A stretch of DNA of 10,512 nucleotides. Origin: Thiotrichales bacterium (lineage in GTDB: Bacteria > Pseudomonadota > Gammaproteobacteria > UWMA-0217). This document shows positions 1 through 6,752 of this stretch, in pieces; positions within the stretch are counted from its first letter, which is position 1, and the number at the start of each line of letters is the position of its first letter. The translations under genes and the position numbers were made by a program. The notes under the pieces are model-generated. The model worked only from the letters and a program-made list of their open reading frames with translations, did not search any database and was not told where the DNA came from. The stretch lies in NCBI GenBank assembly GCA_024763135.1, contig JANTGD010000092.1, positions 1 to 10,512 of the forward strand, read 5' to 3'.

Positions 1-477
1 ACTCGTGGTCACCTTATTGGTGATGAGAGGTTTTTCTGATTTGCCTGGTGCACCAAGAGCTTGCGTGGACTTTTGTGATCCAACTGAGGTTTTTAGGATG
101 AAGCAAGCAGCCCCCTACTCTTCCACCCGCAATGTCGTCAGGGTCTCTCTACACAGCCTTCCAACAGCATCTATCTTTTAGGTATCGAGGTTGTTCGTTG
201 TCAGGGTTATGCAAAGGCGTTTAGAGGGCGTTTAGGTACGAGTGGGTGGTCACTGGCGAGTCATTTGCAGGGGGTCTCTCAAAAGACTGGGTTGTTTGAA
301 TGGGCCATATCACGCTCGCGCACACCGCTTCCTCTATTATGTCCATTAATCGATGTACACCCACAACGGGCTAGACTCAAGAGGCTGTTGTAAAACTGCT
401 GTGTAGCTCGCTCATCATTAACGCGCTTTACTCGACATTTCCGACAGTCTCCTCAACCCATTGGGTGGAGGTCCGCT
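1..477. other. Non-coding region upstream of the fadI-like gene
   Basis: I see no gene here. One plus-strand frame is open from base 2 to a stop at about 181, but it has no recognisable protein character and no start with a ribosome site. Small features are a 10-base palindrome (TGGTGCACCA, about 46-55) and two copies of GGGTCTCTC about 130 bases apart. A TTGTAA at 388-393 could be a -35 box for the downstream operon, but no good -10 lies at the right distance. The Shine-Dalgarno GGAGG of the next gene is at 467-471. Confidence 0.6.
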
Positions 478-1788
478 ATGTCCGATGCGCACACTGTTTC
501 CCGTCCCGTTTATCTCATCGATGGCAGGCGCACTCCCTTTCTCAAAGCCAGAGGCAAGCCAGGTCCGTTCAATGCCGTCGAACTTGCGCGCCAGGCAGGC
601 GCCTCGCTGTTACTGCGACAGCCCTTCGACCCGAACGAGATCGATCAAGTGATTGTAGGCTGTGTCATGCCCGGCGCGGCGGAGGCGAATATCGCCCGTA
701 TTGCGGCCCTGCGACTGGGTTGTGGTGAGCGCACTCCGGCCTGGACAGTGCAACGTAACTGTGCCTCGGGATTGCAGGCAATCGACTGTGGATTTCGCGA
801 AATTCAGGCCGGGCGCGCGCACCTGATACTGGTTGGTGGCGTCGAGGCAATGAGTCATGCGCCATTGTTGTTGCGAGAACCGATGATCGCCTGGCTCGCA
901 AATTGGCGCCACGCGCGTTCGCTGACTACAAAATTACGCCTGTTGCTCCAGCTACGGCCCACTGACTTAAGTCCCTTGATCGCGCTGCGTCAGGGTTTGC
1001 ATGATCCCGTGGTGCGCCTGTCTATGGGACAAACCGCAGAAATTATTGCCCAACGTTTTGGTATAGCGCGTGCGGCAATGGATCACTATGCGGTACGCAG
1101 TCATGCCCGCCTCGCCAACGCCTCACGCGAGGGACGGCTGGATAAGGAAATTTCGCCCTTGTTCGATTCCCGAGGACAGGTCTATGCGCAGGATGACGGC
1201 TTGCGTGAAGACACAACGATGGCGCGCCTGGCAGAGCTACCCCCCGTGTTCGAGCCCCACGATGGGGACGTCACCGCAGGGAACAGCGCCCAGATTACCG
1301 ATGGCGCTGCCTGGGTTTTACTCGCCGATGAGCAGACGCTCGCAGCGCTGGGTCTAACCCCATTGGCACGGTTGATCGACTGTCAATGGGCTGCGCTCGA
1401 TCCCTCTCAAATGGGGCTGGGACCCGTACACGCAGTAGCTAAACTGCTGAAGAAAAATCGTTTGCAGTTGAACGATATCGACTATTGGGAAATCAATGAG
1501 GCCTTTGCTGCTCAGGTTCTTGCCTGTCAAACCGCACTCAATGACGATGAATATTGTCGCACTGAGGTCGGAGAGACAGGTGCTCTGGGAGCGATCGATA
1601 TGGCGCGCTTGAATGTCGATGGTGGCGGGATCAGTTTGGGGCATCCGGTTGGTGCGAGTGGTGCGCGCATTACGTTGCATTTGGCGCGCGTATTGGCAGC
1701 CCGGCGCGCCCAACGGGGGGTTGCGACTTTGTGTATTGGCGGGGGCCAGGGGGGAGCGCTGTTGATTGAGCGGGAGAGTGCAGCATGA
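478..1788 (+). CDS. fadI: FadI-like acetyl-CoA C-acyltransferase (3-ketoacyl-CoA thiolase)
   Basis: Catalyses the last step of beta-oxidation, thiolytic cleavage of 3-ketoacyl-CoA to acetyl-CoA and a shortened acyl-CoA, in the cytoplasm. The 436 residues match the length of E. coli FadI. The thiolase fold is complete: nucleophile Cys95 in NCASGLQAI, NEAFAAQ at 340-346, His389 in SLGHPVGASGAR, and the proton-donating Cys419 in CIGGGQGGA. An arginine-rich insertion at about 135-180, leading into LSMGQTAE, resembles the extra loop of FadI rather than that of short AtoB-type thiolases. In contrast, the NEAF and LGHP motifs are the canonical thiolase forms; E. coli FadI has HEAF and YGHPFAATG. The start is supported by GGAGG at 467-471, six bases before the ATG. 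The stop overlaps the start of the fadJ-like gene, so the two are very probably co-transcribed as subunits of one complex. The thiolase call is secure; the fadI symbol is less so. Confidence 0.85.
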   Translation: MSDAHTVSRPVYLIDGRRTPFLKARGKPGPFNAVELARQAGASLLLRQPFDPNEIDQVIVGCVMPGAAEANIARIAALRLGCGERTPAWTVQRNCASGLQAIDCGFREIQAGRAHLILVGGVEAMSHAPLLLREPMIAWLANWRHARSLTTKLRLLLQLRPTDLSPLIALRQGLHDPVVRLSMGQTAEIIAQRFGIARAAMDHYAVRSHARLANASREGRLDKEISPLFDSRGQVYAQDDGLREDTTMARLAELPPVFEPHDGDVTAGNSAQITDGAAWVLLADEQTLAALGLTPLARLIDCQWAALDPSQMGLGPVHAVAKLLKKNRLQLNDIDYWEINEAFAAQVLACQTALNDDEYCRTEVGETGALGAIDMARLNVDGGGISLGHPVGASGARITLHLARVLAARRAQRGVATLCIGGGQGGALLIERESAA

Positions 1789-3752
1789 ATCGAATCGGTA
1801 CCTATCAACCTAGTCATTGGTCTTGGCGACAAGATGCTGAGGGTGTGATTTGGGCGTCGCTGGATGTGGTCGATGCCAAACTCAATACCCTGTCTCAGCA
1901 GGTATTATGGGAACTCGATGAATTGTTGACTTTACTCGAAGGCCTGCTGCCGAGCGCCGTAATTTTTACCTCATCCAAAGCCTCGGGCTTTATCGCAGGA
2001 GCCGATATTCACGAGTTCAAGCGATTGAAAACGCCCGATCAGGCCCGGCAAATGATTGCGGCCGGCCAACAAGTCTTCGATCGGCTGGCCGAGTTGCCCT
2101 GCCCTAGTATGGCGTTGATTCACGGACACTGCCTCGGTGGTGGGCTGGAAATGGCACTGGCCTGCCAATATCGTCTGGCAATCGATGATCCAGCCACGCG
2201 ATTGGGGTTACCCGAGGTCAAACTCGGCATTCATCCCGGGTTTGGTGGCAGCTTGCGTAGTACGCGGCTGCTAGGGAGCCGCACTGCTTTGCAACTCATG
2301 CTGTCCGGACGCAGCATCGGCGCGCATCAGGCCAAGCGTTTAGGCTTGGTAGATGAAGTCGTGCCTCGACAGTTCTGTGAGCATGCGGTTCAACGGTTAT
2401 TGAGCCAACCGATGGCACAGCGCAACAGGCAACGCAGCCAAATTGATCGCAGCTTGGAGGCTTTGCTCGGGTGGTATCCGGTGAGGCAGATCGTCGCCCG
2501 GCGCATGCGTCGGCAAACTGCTCGCCGTGTTCATCCCGACCACTACCCCGCCCCGTTTGCCCTCATCGACTTGTGGCGTCGCGCATCGCTGCAGCACCCA
2601 CAACAATGGCTTGCGGAGGAAGCCGCCTCGGTCGCAGGCTTGATTGTGGGGGAAAGCGCGCAAAATCTAGTACGTGTATTTGAATTGCAGGAGCAACTCA
2701 AGGCCCAGGGAAACAAAGCGTGTTTTCAACCGCGCCATGTGCATGTATTGGGCGCAGGCACGATGGGGGCCGATATTGCGGCTTGGTCGGCCCTGCATGG
2801 CTTTATCACCAGTATTGAAGACCCCAATCTCGACGCTTTGGGGCGGGCCAGACAGAAAGCCCTGGGTGTGTTTCACAAGCGTTTTAAGGATTACCCGGCA
2901 CAGGCCCAGGCGGCGACCGACCGCTTACTGATCGACCCGGAAGGCATCGGCCGTGGTAAAGCCGATGTGGTGATCGAGGCCGTTTTTGAAGATGTGCAGG
3001 CCAAACAGTCTGTGTTTGCCGAGTTGGAGAAAACCTGCGCAGAAACCTGTTTGTTGGCCAGTAATACCTCCAGCATTCCCCTTGCGAGTATCGGTGCGCA
3101 GATGGTGCATCCCGAAAGATTGATCGGTCTGCATTTTTTCAATCCGGTAACAAAAATGTCCCTGGTTGAAGTCGTCTACGATAACGGCACCCCCGAATCG
3201 GCGATCGAACAGGGATTGGCGCTGTGCCGGCATTTCGATAAATTGCCGTTGCGCGTGCGCAGCAGTCCAGGGTTCCTGGTCAATCGCGTCTTAATGCCTT
3301 ATTTGTTGTGCGCATTCCAGCTGTATGGCAAAGGGGTGCCTGCGGAAAAAATCGATCGCTCGGCCACCGCATTTGGCATGCCGATAGGGCCGTTAGCGCT
3401 TGCGGACCAGGTTGGTTTGGATGTGTGTCTGCAGGTCGCACGCGCCTTGTCGGACACTCTGCAACTCGACATTCCGGCCCCACTCGAGGCTTTCGTCGAA
3501 GCCGGCCGTAACGGGCGTAAATCTGGCTGGGGAGTGTATCGCCACAGTCAGCACAACGCCAAGCAAGGACAGCCTGCGGCGAAACCCGATCCTGACATCG
3601 AAAGGCAGTTGATGTCCGCCTTAATCAATGAGGCCAAACATTGTCTCGAAGAACAGATTGTTGCAACAGCCGATGAAGTCGATGCCGGTGTGATTTTCGG
3701 GACAGGTTTTGCACCCTTTCGCGGTGGCCCCTTACATGCTCGGCTTCAGTGA
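1785..3752 (+). CDS. fadJ: FadJ-like enoyl-CoA hydratase / 3-hydroxyacyl-CoA dehydrogenase, C-terminally short
   Basis: Alpha subunit of the beta-oxidation complex: hydrates trans-2-enoyl-CoA and oxidises L-3-hydroxyacyl-CoA with NAD+, feeding the thiolase encoded just upstream. Residues 1-190 are a crotonase domain with oxyanion-hole segment AGADIHEF (71-78) and both catalytic glutamates, Glu122 in GGGLEMALA and Glu144 in GLPEVKLGIHPGFGG. The Rossmann NAD site is GAGTMGADIA (323-332). The dehydrogenase dyad is His450 in GLHFFNP and Glu462 in VEVV. The C-terminal dimerisation domain covers about 495-655, with SSPGFLVNR at its start. The protein is 655 residues, while E. coli FadB (729) and FadJ (714) continue well past the FGTGFAPFRGGP motif. 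Here translation stops nine residues after FRGG, and neither other frame downstream gives a recognisable tail. The start overlaps the thiolase stop (ATGA), with GGGAGAG just upstream. Active sites are intact, so activity is likely. Confidence 0.88.
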   Translation: MNRIGTYQPSHWSWRQDAEGVIWASLDVVDAKLNTLSQQVLWELDELLTLLEGLLPSAVIFTSSKASGFIAGADIHEFKRLKTPDQARQMIAAGQQVFDRLAELPCPSMALIHGHCLGGGLEMALACQYRLAIDDPATRLGLPEVKLGIHPGFGGSLRSTRLLGSRTALQLMLSGRSIGAHQAKRLGLVDEVVPRQFCEHAVQRLLSQPMAQRNRQRSQIDRSLEALLGWYPVRQIVARRMRRQTARRVHPDHYPAPFALIDLWRRASLQHPQQWLAEEAASVAGLIVGESAQNLVRVFELQEQLKAQGNKACFQPRHVHVLGAGTMGADIAAWSALHGFITSIEDPNLDALGRARQKALGVFHKRFKDYPAQAQAATDRLLIDPEGIGRGKADVVIEAVFEDVQAKQSVFAELEKTCAETCLLASNTSSIPLASIGAQMVHPERLIGLHFFNPVTKMSLVEVVYDNGTPESAIEQGLALCRHFDKLPLRVRSSPGFLVNRVLMPYLLCAFQLYGKGVPAEKIDRSATAFGMPIGPLALADQVGLDVCLQVARALSDTLQLDIPAPLEAFVEAGRNGRKSGWGVYRHSQHNAKQGQPAAKPDPDIERQLMSALINEAKHCLEEQIVATADEVDAGVIFGTGFAPFRGGPLHARLQ

Positions 3753-3893
3753 GGGAAGCGACAGGTAGAAAAATAAATACATCATCACGATTCAGCTCAC
3801 TCCTGCAAGATGCCTGCTCTGCGTTATAAAATGGCCATTGACGCCTGTAAACGCACGGTTTTCGCCTTGATCTGACGTATTTCAGAGCAATCT

Positions 3894-3928
3894 GAGCACT
3901 GACTTCGTTTTTTGACCACTTGCTGAGT
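3894..3928 (+). repeat. 35-base dispersed repeat, copy 1
   Basis: This segment matches 10197-10231 at 31 of 35 positions without gaps. The shared core runs GACTTC, two to three variable bases, TTTTGACCACT, one variable base, GCTGAGT. In this copy ACTGAC (3898-3903) pairs with GTCAGT (3927-3932), so the repeat can fold back on itself. It lies 142 bases after the fadJ-like stop; the other copy lies five bases after the suhB stop. The role is unknown: it could be the conserved end of a small palindromic element or an mRNA-processing or stability site. Confidence 0.6.
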
Positions 3929-3947
3929 CAGTCACACGCCAACAAGT

Positions 3948-3991
3948 GCGACACAAAATGACTAGTGGTATTTTTACCACTAGAGTGTCGC
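3948..3991. repeat. Long two-part hairpin
   Basis: A perfect 9-base inverted repeat, CTAGTGGTA (3962-3970) and TACCACTAG (3975-3983), has a TTTT loop. It is nested in a perfect 7-base outer repeat, GCGACAC (3948-3954) and GTGTCGC (3985-3991). The internal loop is asymmetric, with seven bases on the left and one on the right. No T tract follows, so it is not a standard intrinsic terminator, although it could stop or protect the 3' end of the fad transcript. It begins 20 bases after the dispersed repeat copy. Such bulged hairpins also occur at IS200/IS605 ends and in REP elements, but no such transposase is present here. Confidence 0.65.
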
Positions 3992-4108
3992 TATCTTCCC
4001 ACAATATTTAACCCTGCAGCGATGCTTTTAATTTGCGTTTTGCTTTCGAATTAATCTCTTCTGTCAATGCGTGTTAGAACCAGTCTAAAGCATCCGCAAA
4101 TCCTTTGT

Positions 4109-4120
4109 TTTGTTAACAAA
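4109..4120. promoter_or_regulatory. Perfect 12-base palindrome, possible operator
   Basis: TTTGTTAACAAA is identical on both strands. It sits about 350 bases upstream of the Gly/Tyr-rich gene and just before an AT-rich tract that could hold a promoter. A dimeric regulator binding here is plausible but not shown by the sequence; chance occurrence in AT-rich DNA is possible. Confidence 0.3.
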
Positions 4121-4472
4121 TATGTACTAGGGCGCACCCTCATTGAGTATCGGTCGCGCGCTTTGATATCAGTATAAATATTTAAAATTCAATAACATAT
4201 AGGCTATAAATCGGGTTTTCTATCACCCATGGGAGGCATTGATCAATTCCCCATTGCCAGCATAGACTGAGCGCTGATTTTAGAAGCTGACTCACAACAG
4301 CGAGCTCGACTTTTAAGTATGCAGGCACCAGCGTATAGGCGAGAGAATCAGTCAGAATTATTTCTAAGGGAATTAATTATTCTGATTCATTTTATCGACT
4401 AAAGGCTCTGGTTTTATCGCAGGGAGAAACTTTGATTGTTCACCCTAAACTTTAATCAACTGAGGAAAGTCA

Positions 4473-5318
4473 ATGAAATTTTCTAAACTCGTACTAGCGG
4501 CTGCAATTGCAACTGCGGCGACTGCTTCCGGCATAGCCAGCGCAGACTGGTTTGACAACAATAATGACTGGCGGGGCGATGGCCGTGGTTATGGCTATGG
4601 TGATACCCGCGGATATGGTCGCGGTGACGGCTCAGGTTATGGCCGGGGTTCTGGCTACGGCAATACCTATGGCAGTGGTTACGGTGATACCGCTGGTCGC
4701 GGTGACGGTTCCGGCGATCTGGATACCGATGCGGAAGGCTCTTTCAATATGAGTTTTAAAGGCAAAGGTCGTGGGCATGGTCGCGGTCACACCTATGGAC
4801 GTGGCTATGGTCGGGGTTATGGTGATGGCTATGGCAGTGGCTATGGAGATTCCTATAGTGATGTCTATGGTTATGGCGATGGCTACGGCCGTGGTTATGG
4901 CGATGGTTATGGCTACAATGACTACTATGGCCGCAGCGGTGACTACTATGGCGGTCGTGGCTATGGTCCGTATGGTGGTGGCGCACCTTATGGCTATGGA
5001 TATCCTTACCCACCCGCAGCTGCACCCGCCGCGCCGGTTGCTCCAGCAGCACCCGCGGTAGACACAGGCGCCGCTGCGATGCCAATGCCCGCTATGCCAA
5101 CGCCTCCGGACCGTTCAGCATTCATCGAGCAAATGCGTCAGCAGCAGCAGGCAGCCATGCAGGCACAGCAAGCCGCTTTTGCCGCGTATCAAAAGAGAAT
5201 GGCCGAACAACGTGCCGCTTTCGAAGCACAATCTGCAGCTGATGCCGCAGCTATGCAAGCACCCGAAGCTGAAGCCGCACCTGCCGCGGAAGCTTCAGGC
5301 GAAGCGGAAGCCAAGTAA
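4473..5318 (+). CDS. Secreted Gly/Tyr-rich protein resembling sulfur globule proteins
   Basis: 281 residues. Residues 1-24 form a clear Sec signal peptide (MKFSK, a hydrophobic Leu/Ala stretch, ASA just before the probable cleavage at 24/25). Residues 25-178 are low complexity, built of irregular GYG, GYGDG and GRGYG units. They are interrupted at 83-105 by an acidic-to-basic segment containing DLDTDAEGSFNMSF and then KGKGRGHGRG. Residues 180-213 are Pro/Ala-rich. Residues 214-265 are Gln/Ala/Arg-rich, probably helical or coiled coil, and the end is an Ala/Glu tail. There is no cysteine. Sulfur globule proteins of the Allochromatium CV1/CV2 (SgpA/SgpB) type share the signal peptide, the Gly/Tyr repeats, an FNMSF/R-like segment and a Pro/Ala-rich C-terminus; they line periplasmic sulfur deposits. 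This protein is longer, mainly through its helical C-terminus. A good ribosome site (GAGGAAA, 4462-4468) and a strong terminator suggest a monocistronic, well expressed gene. An unrelated Gly/Tyr-rich envelope protein remains possible. Confidence 0.65.
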   Translation: MKFSKLVLAAAIATAATASGIASADWFDNNNDWRGDGRGYGYGDTRGYGRGDGSGYGRGSGYGNTYGSGYGDTAGRGDGSGDLDTDAEGSFNMSFKGKGRGHGRGHTYGRGYGRGYGDGYGSGYGDSYSDVYGYGDGYGRGYGDGYGYNDYYGRSGDYYGGRGYGPYGGGAPYGYGYPYPPAAAPAAPVAPAAPAVDTGAAAMPMPAMPTPPDRSAFIEQMRQQQQAAMQAQQAAFAAYQKRMAEQRAAFEAQSAADAAAMQAPEAEAAPAAEASGEAEAK

Positions 5319-5340
5319 GCAAGCGCTTACAACGTTAAAC

Positions 5341-5372
5341 AAAAAAGGCCCGCTTTACGCGGGCTTTTTTTT
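5341..5372 (+). terminator. Rho-independent terminator after the Gly/Tyr-rich gene
   Basis: The stem is GCCCGC (5348-5353) and GCGGGC (5359-5364) with a TTTAC loop. A run of six A comes before it and a run of eight T after it. It starts 22 bases after the stop codon and separates this gene from the ispG promoter. The flanking A and T runs would also let it work on the opposite strand. Confidence 0.92.
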
Positions 5373-5405
5373 GTTGGTTACCACAGCTGGTTTTTAAAAG
5401 CGCGG

Positions 5406-5414
5406 TGGTATACT
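5406..5414 (+). promoter_or_regulatory. Extended -10 promoter of ispG
   Basis: TGGTATACT is a TGn extended -10 element with a near-consensus TATACT hexamer (5409-5414). No good -35 lies 16-18 bases upstream, as is common for extended -10 promoters. The predicted transcript start is near 5421, giving a leader of about 20 bases before the ATG at 5442. Its position directly after the terminator fits a housekeeping promoter for ispG. Confidence 0.6.
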
Positions 5415-5441
5415 GCCCTCCCCTAAAATTAGTTGATCGCT

Positions 5442-6656
5442 ATGGCTATCCAACGACACCCGACTCAGGCCGTACAGGTAGGTTCCGTTTTTCTGGGCGC
5501 ACAGTACCCTATTGTCGTGCAATCCATGACCAACACAGATACCGCCGATGTGTTGCGTACGGTTGCACAGATCATTGAGTTACACCGCGCCGGTTCAGAA
5601 CTGGTCCGTATCACCGTCAATAATGATGCTGCTGCAGCAGCGGTTCCCGAGATCCAGGAGCGATTGTTGCGCATCGGACTGGATGTGCCATTGGTGGGGG
5701 ATTTTCATTTCAATGGTCATAAACTCCTCGAGAAGTTTCCGGCCTGTGCCGAGGCATTGGCTAAATTTCGCATTAATCCAGGCAATGTGGGGCGAGGTAA
5801 AAAAAAGGACGAACAATTTGCCAAAATGATTGAATTCGCCTGTCATTATCAAAAGCCCGTGCGTATTGGTGTCAATTGGGGATCGCTTGATCAGGAACTA
5901 CTTGCCGCGCAACTGGATGAAAATGCTCAGCGATCAGACCCTTTGCCTTTACCTCAGGTGACTCGAGACGCACTCGTCGAATCGGCTATATCAAGCGCCG
6001 AGCGCGCCATGACATTGGGTCTGGGTAAGCATCAGCTCGTGCTGTCTTGCAAAATGAGCGGTGTGCAGGACTTGATCAAGGTGTACCAGGCGCTCGCGAA
6101 AAAAACCGATCTTGCACTCCACCTGGGTTTAACCGAGGCTGGCATGGGCAGTAAAGGAATCGTGGCTTCGACGGCGGCCCTGGCGGTGTTATTACAACAA
6201 GGCATCGGCGATACGATCCGTATTTCCCTGACACCGGAACCGGGGGGCGCACGAACCCAGGAAGTGGTGGTGGCTCAAGAGATCCTGCAGGCACTTGAAT
6301 TGCGCGCATTTACACCGGCAGTGGTTTCCTGCCCCGGCTGTGGTCGGACGAGCAGTGATTATTTTCAGCATCTTGCGGCACAGATTCAGGGCTATCTGCG
6401 CGAGAAAATGCCGGAGTGGCGCAATCAATATGCGGGCGTGGAGAACCTCACCGTTGCGGTAATGGGGTGTGTGGTCAATGGACCTGGAGAAAGTAAGCAG
6501 GCGGATATTGGAATCAGTCTGCCGGGGACGGGAGAGCGCCCTGTAGCGCCGGTGTATATAGAAGGAGAACGCGTGGTCACACTCAAGGGGGAACACATTG
6601 CAGCCGAATTCCAAGCGCTGGTCAGTGATTACATCGAACGACGATTTGCACGCTGA
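5442..6656 (+). CDS. ispG: 4-hydroxy-3-methylbut-2-enyl diphosphate synthase (IspG/GcpE)
   Basis: Penultimate enzyme of the MEP pathway: reductively converts 2-C-methyl-D-erythritol 2,4-cyclodiphosphate to HMBPP using a [4Fe-4S] cluster, in the cytoplasm. The N-terminal TIM-barrel domain includes VQSMTNTDTADV (about 26-37), FRINPGNVG (109-117) and RIGVNWGSLDQEL (141-153). The C-terminal cluster domain has Cys297 and Cys300 in SCPGCGRTSSDYF, and Cys343 plus Glu350 in MGCVVNGPGE, so all ligands are present. At 404 residues it is longer than E. coli IspG (372). The insert after GVNWGSLDQELLA and the tail after GPGESKQADIG match the longer form found in beta- and some gammaproteobacteria. An in-frame TTG at 5433 would add three residues; the ATG at 5442 is preferred because it fits usual start choice. 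No clear Shine-Dalgarno precedes either, which goes with the very short leader. The family is certain; the exact start is less so. Confidence 0.95.
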   Translation: MAIQRHPTQAVQVGSVFLGAQYPIVVQSMTNTDTADVLRTVAQIIELHRAGSELVRITVNNDAAAAAVPEIQERLLRIGLDVPLVGDFHFNGHKLLEKFPACAEALAKFRINPGNVGRGKKKDEQFAKMIEFACHYQKPVRIGVNWGSLDQELLAAQLDENAQRSDPLPLPQVTRDALVESAISSAERAMTLGLGKHQLVLSCKMSGVQDLIKVYQALAKKTDLALHLGLTEAGMGSKGIVASTAALAVLLQQGIGDTIRISLTPEPGGARTQEVVVAQEILQALELRAFTPAVVSCPGCGRTSSDYFQHLAAQIQGYLREKMPEWRNQYAGVENLTVAVMGCVVNGPGESKQADIGISLPGTGERPVAPVYIEGERVVTLKGEHIAAEFQALVSDYIERRFAR

Positions 6657-6752
6657 TCATGATCGATTTTGCGCCGCAAGATGCCGTGCTACGAATGGTT
6701 CAGAGCTTCCTTAATGCCCCTGGCTCATGCCATTGTAACTGCTCAGGCAGAG

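Larger units (their letters stand above)
3753..4472. other. Long AT-rich intergenic region between the fad operon and the Gly/Tyr-rich gene
   Basis: I find no protein-coding gene in these 720 bases. The composition is visibly more AT-rich than the flanking genes, especially around 4165-4215. Identifiable pieces are a 10-base palindrome AATGGCCATT at 3830-3839, a dispersed repeat copy (3894-3928), a strong hairpin (3948-3991), an 8-base inverted repeat GATGCTTT/AAAGCATC (4021-4028 and 4087-4094), a perfect 12-base palindrome (4109-4120) and a 7-base inverted repeat GAATCAG/CTGATTC (4345-4351 and 4382-4388). TATAAA-like boxes at 4173-4178 and 4205-4210 could be -10 elements, but none has a clear -35 partner. 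A ribosome site GAGGAAA (4462-4468) precedes the next gene. No terminator with a T tract is visible after the fad operon. Confidence 0.6.

Noticed and set aside
2..181. Open plus-strand frame at the left edge of the window
   Set aside because: About 60 codons without recognisable motifs and a stop far from any gene; could be chance.
3753..3850. Frameshifted remainder of the FadJ tail
   Set aside because: Translation of the other frames after the stop gives no sequence like the family's C-terminal tail.
3948..3991. Hairpin as the intrinsic terminator of the fad operon
   Set aside because: No T tract follows the stem and it lies nearly 200 bases after the stop; kept as a hairpin of unknown role.
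4560..5000. Possible tandem repeat or CRISPR-like array
   Set aside because: The units are short, irregular and in frame with Gly/Tyr codons; there are no fixed repeats and unique spacers.
4552..5061. Met/Val/Ala-rich plus-strand frames (4552-4752, 4771-5061)
   Set aside because: Shifted-frame reading of the same codon repeats; no ribosome site and no protein character.
4756..5085. Minus-strand open frame coding a His-rich protein
   Set aside because: It is the exact antisense of the GGY TAY repeats of the Gly/Tyr-rich gene; His codons arise from the complement of the repeated codons. The plus-strand protein has a signal peptide, ribosome site and terminator.
5433..5441. TTG start for ispG
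   Set aside because: Adds only three residues; the ATG at 5442 is the more usual start and neither has a Shine-Dalgarno.
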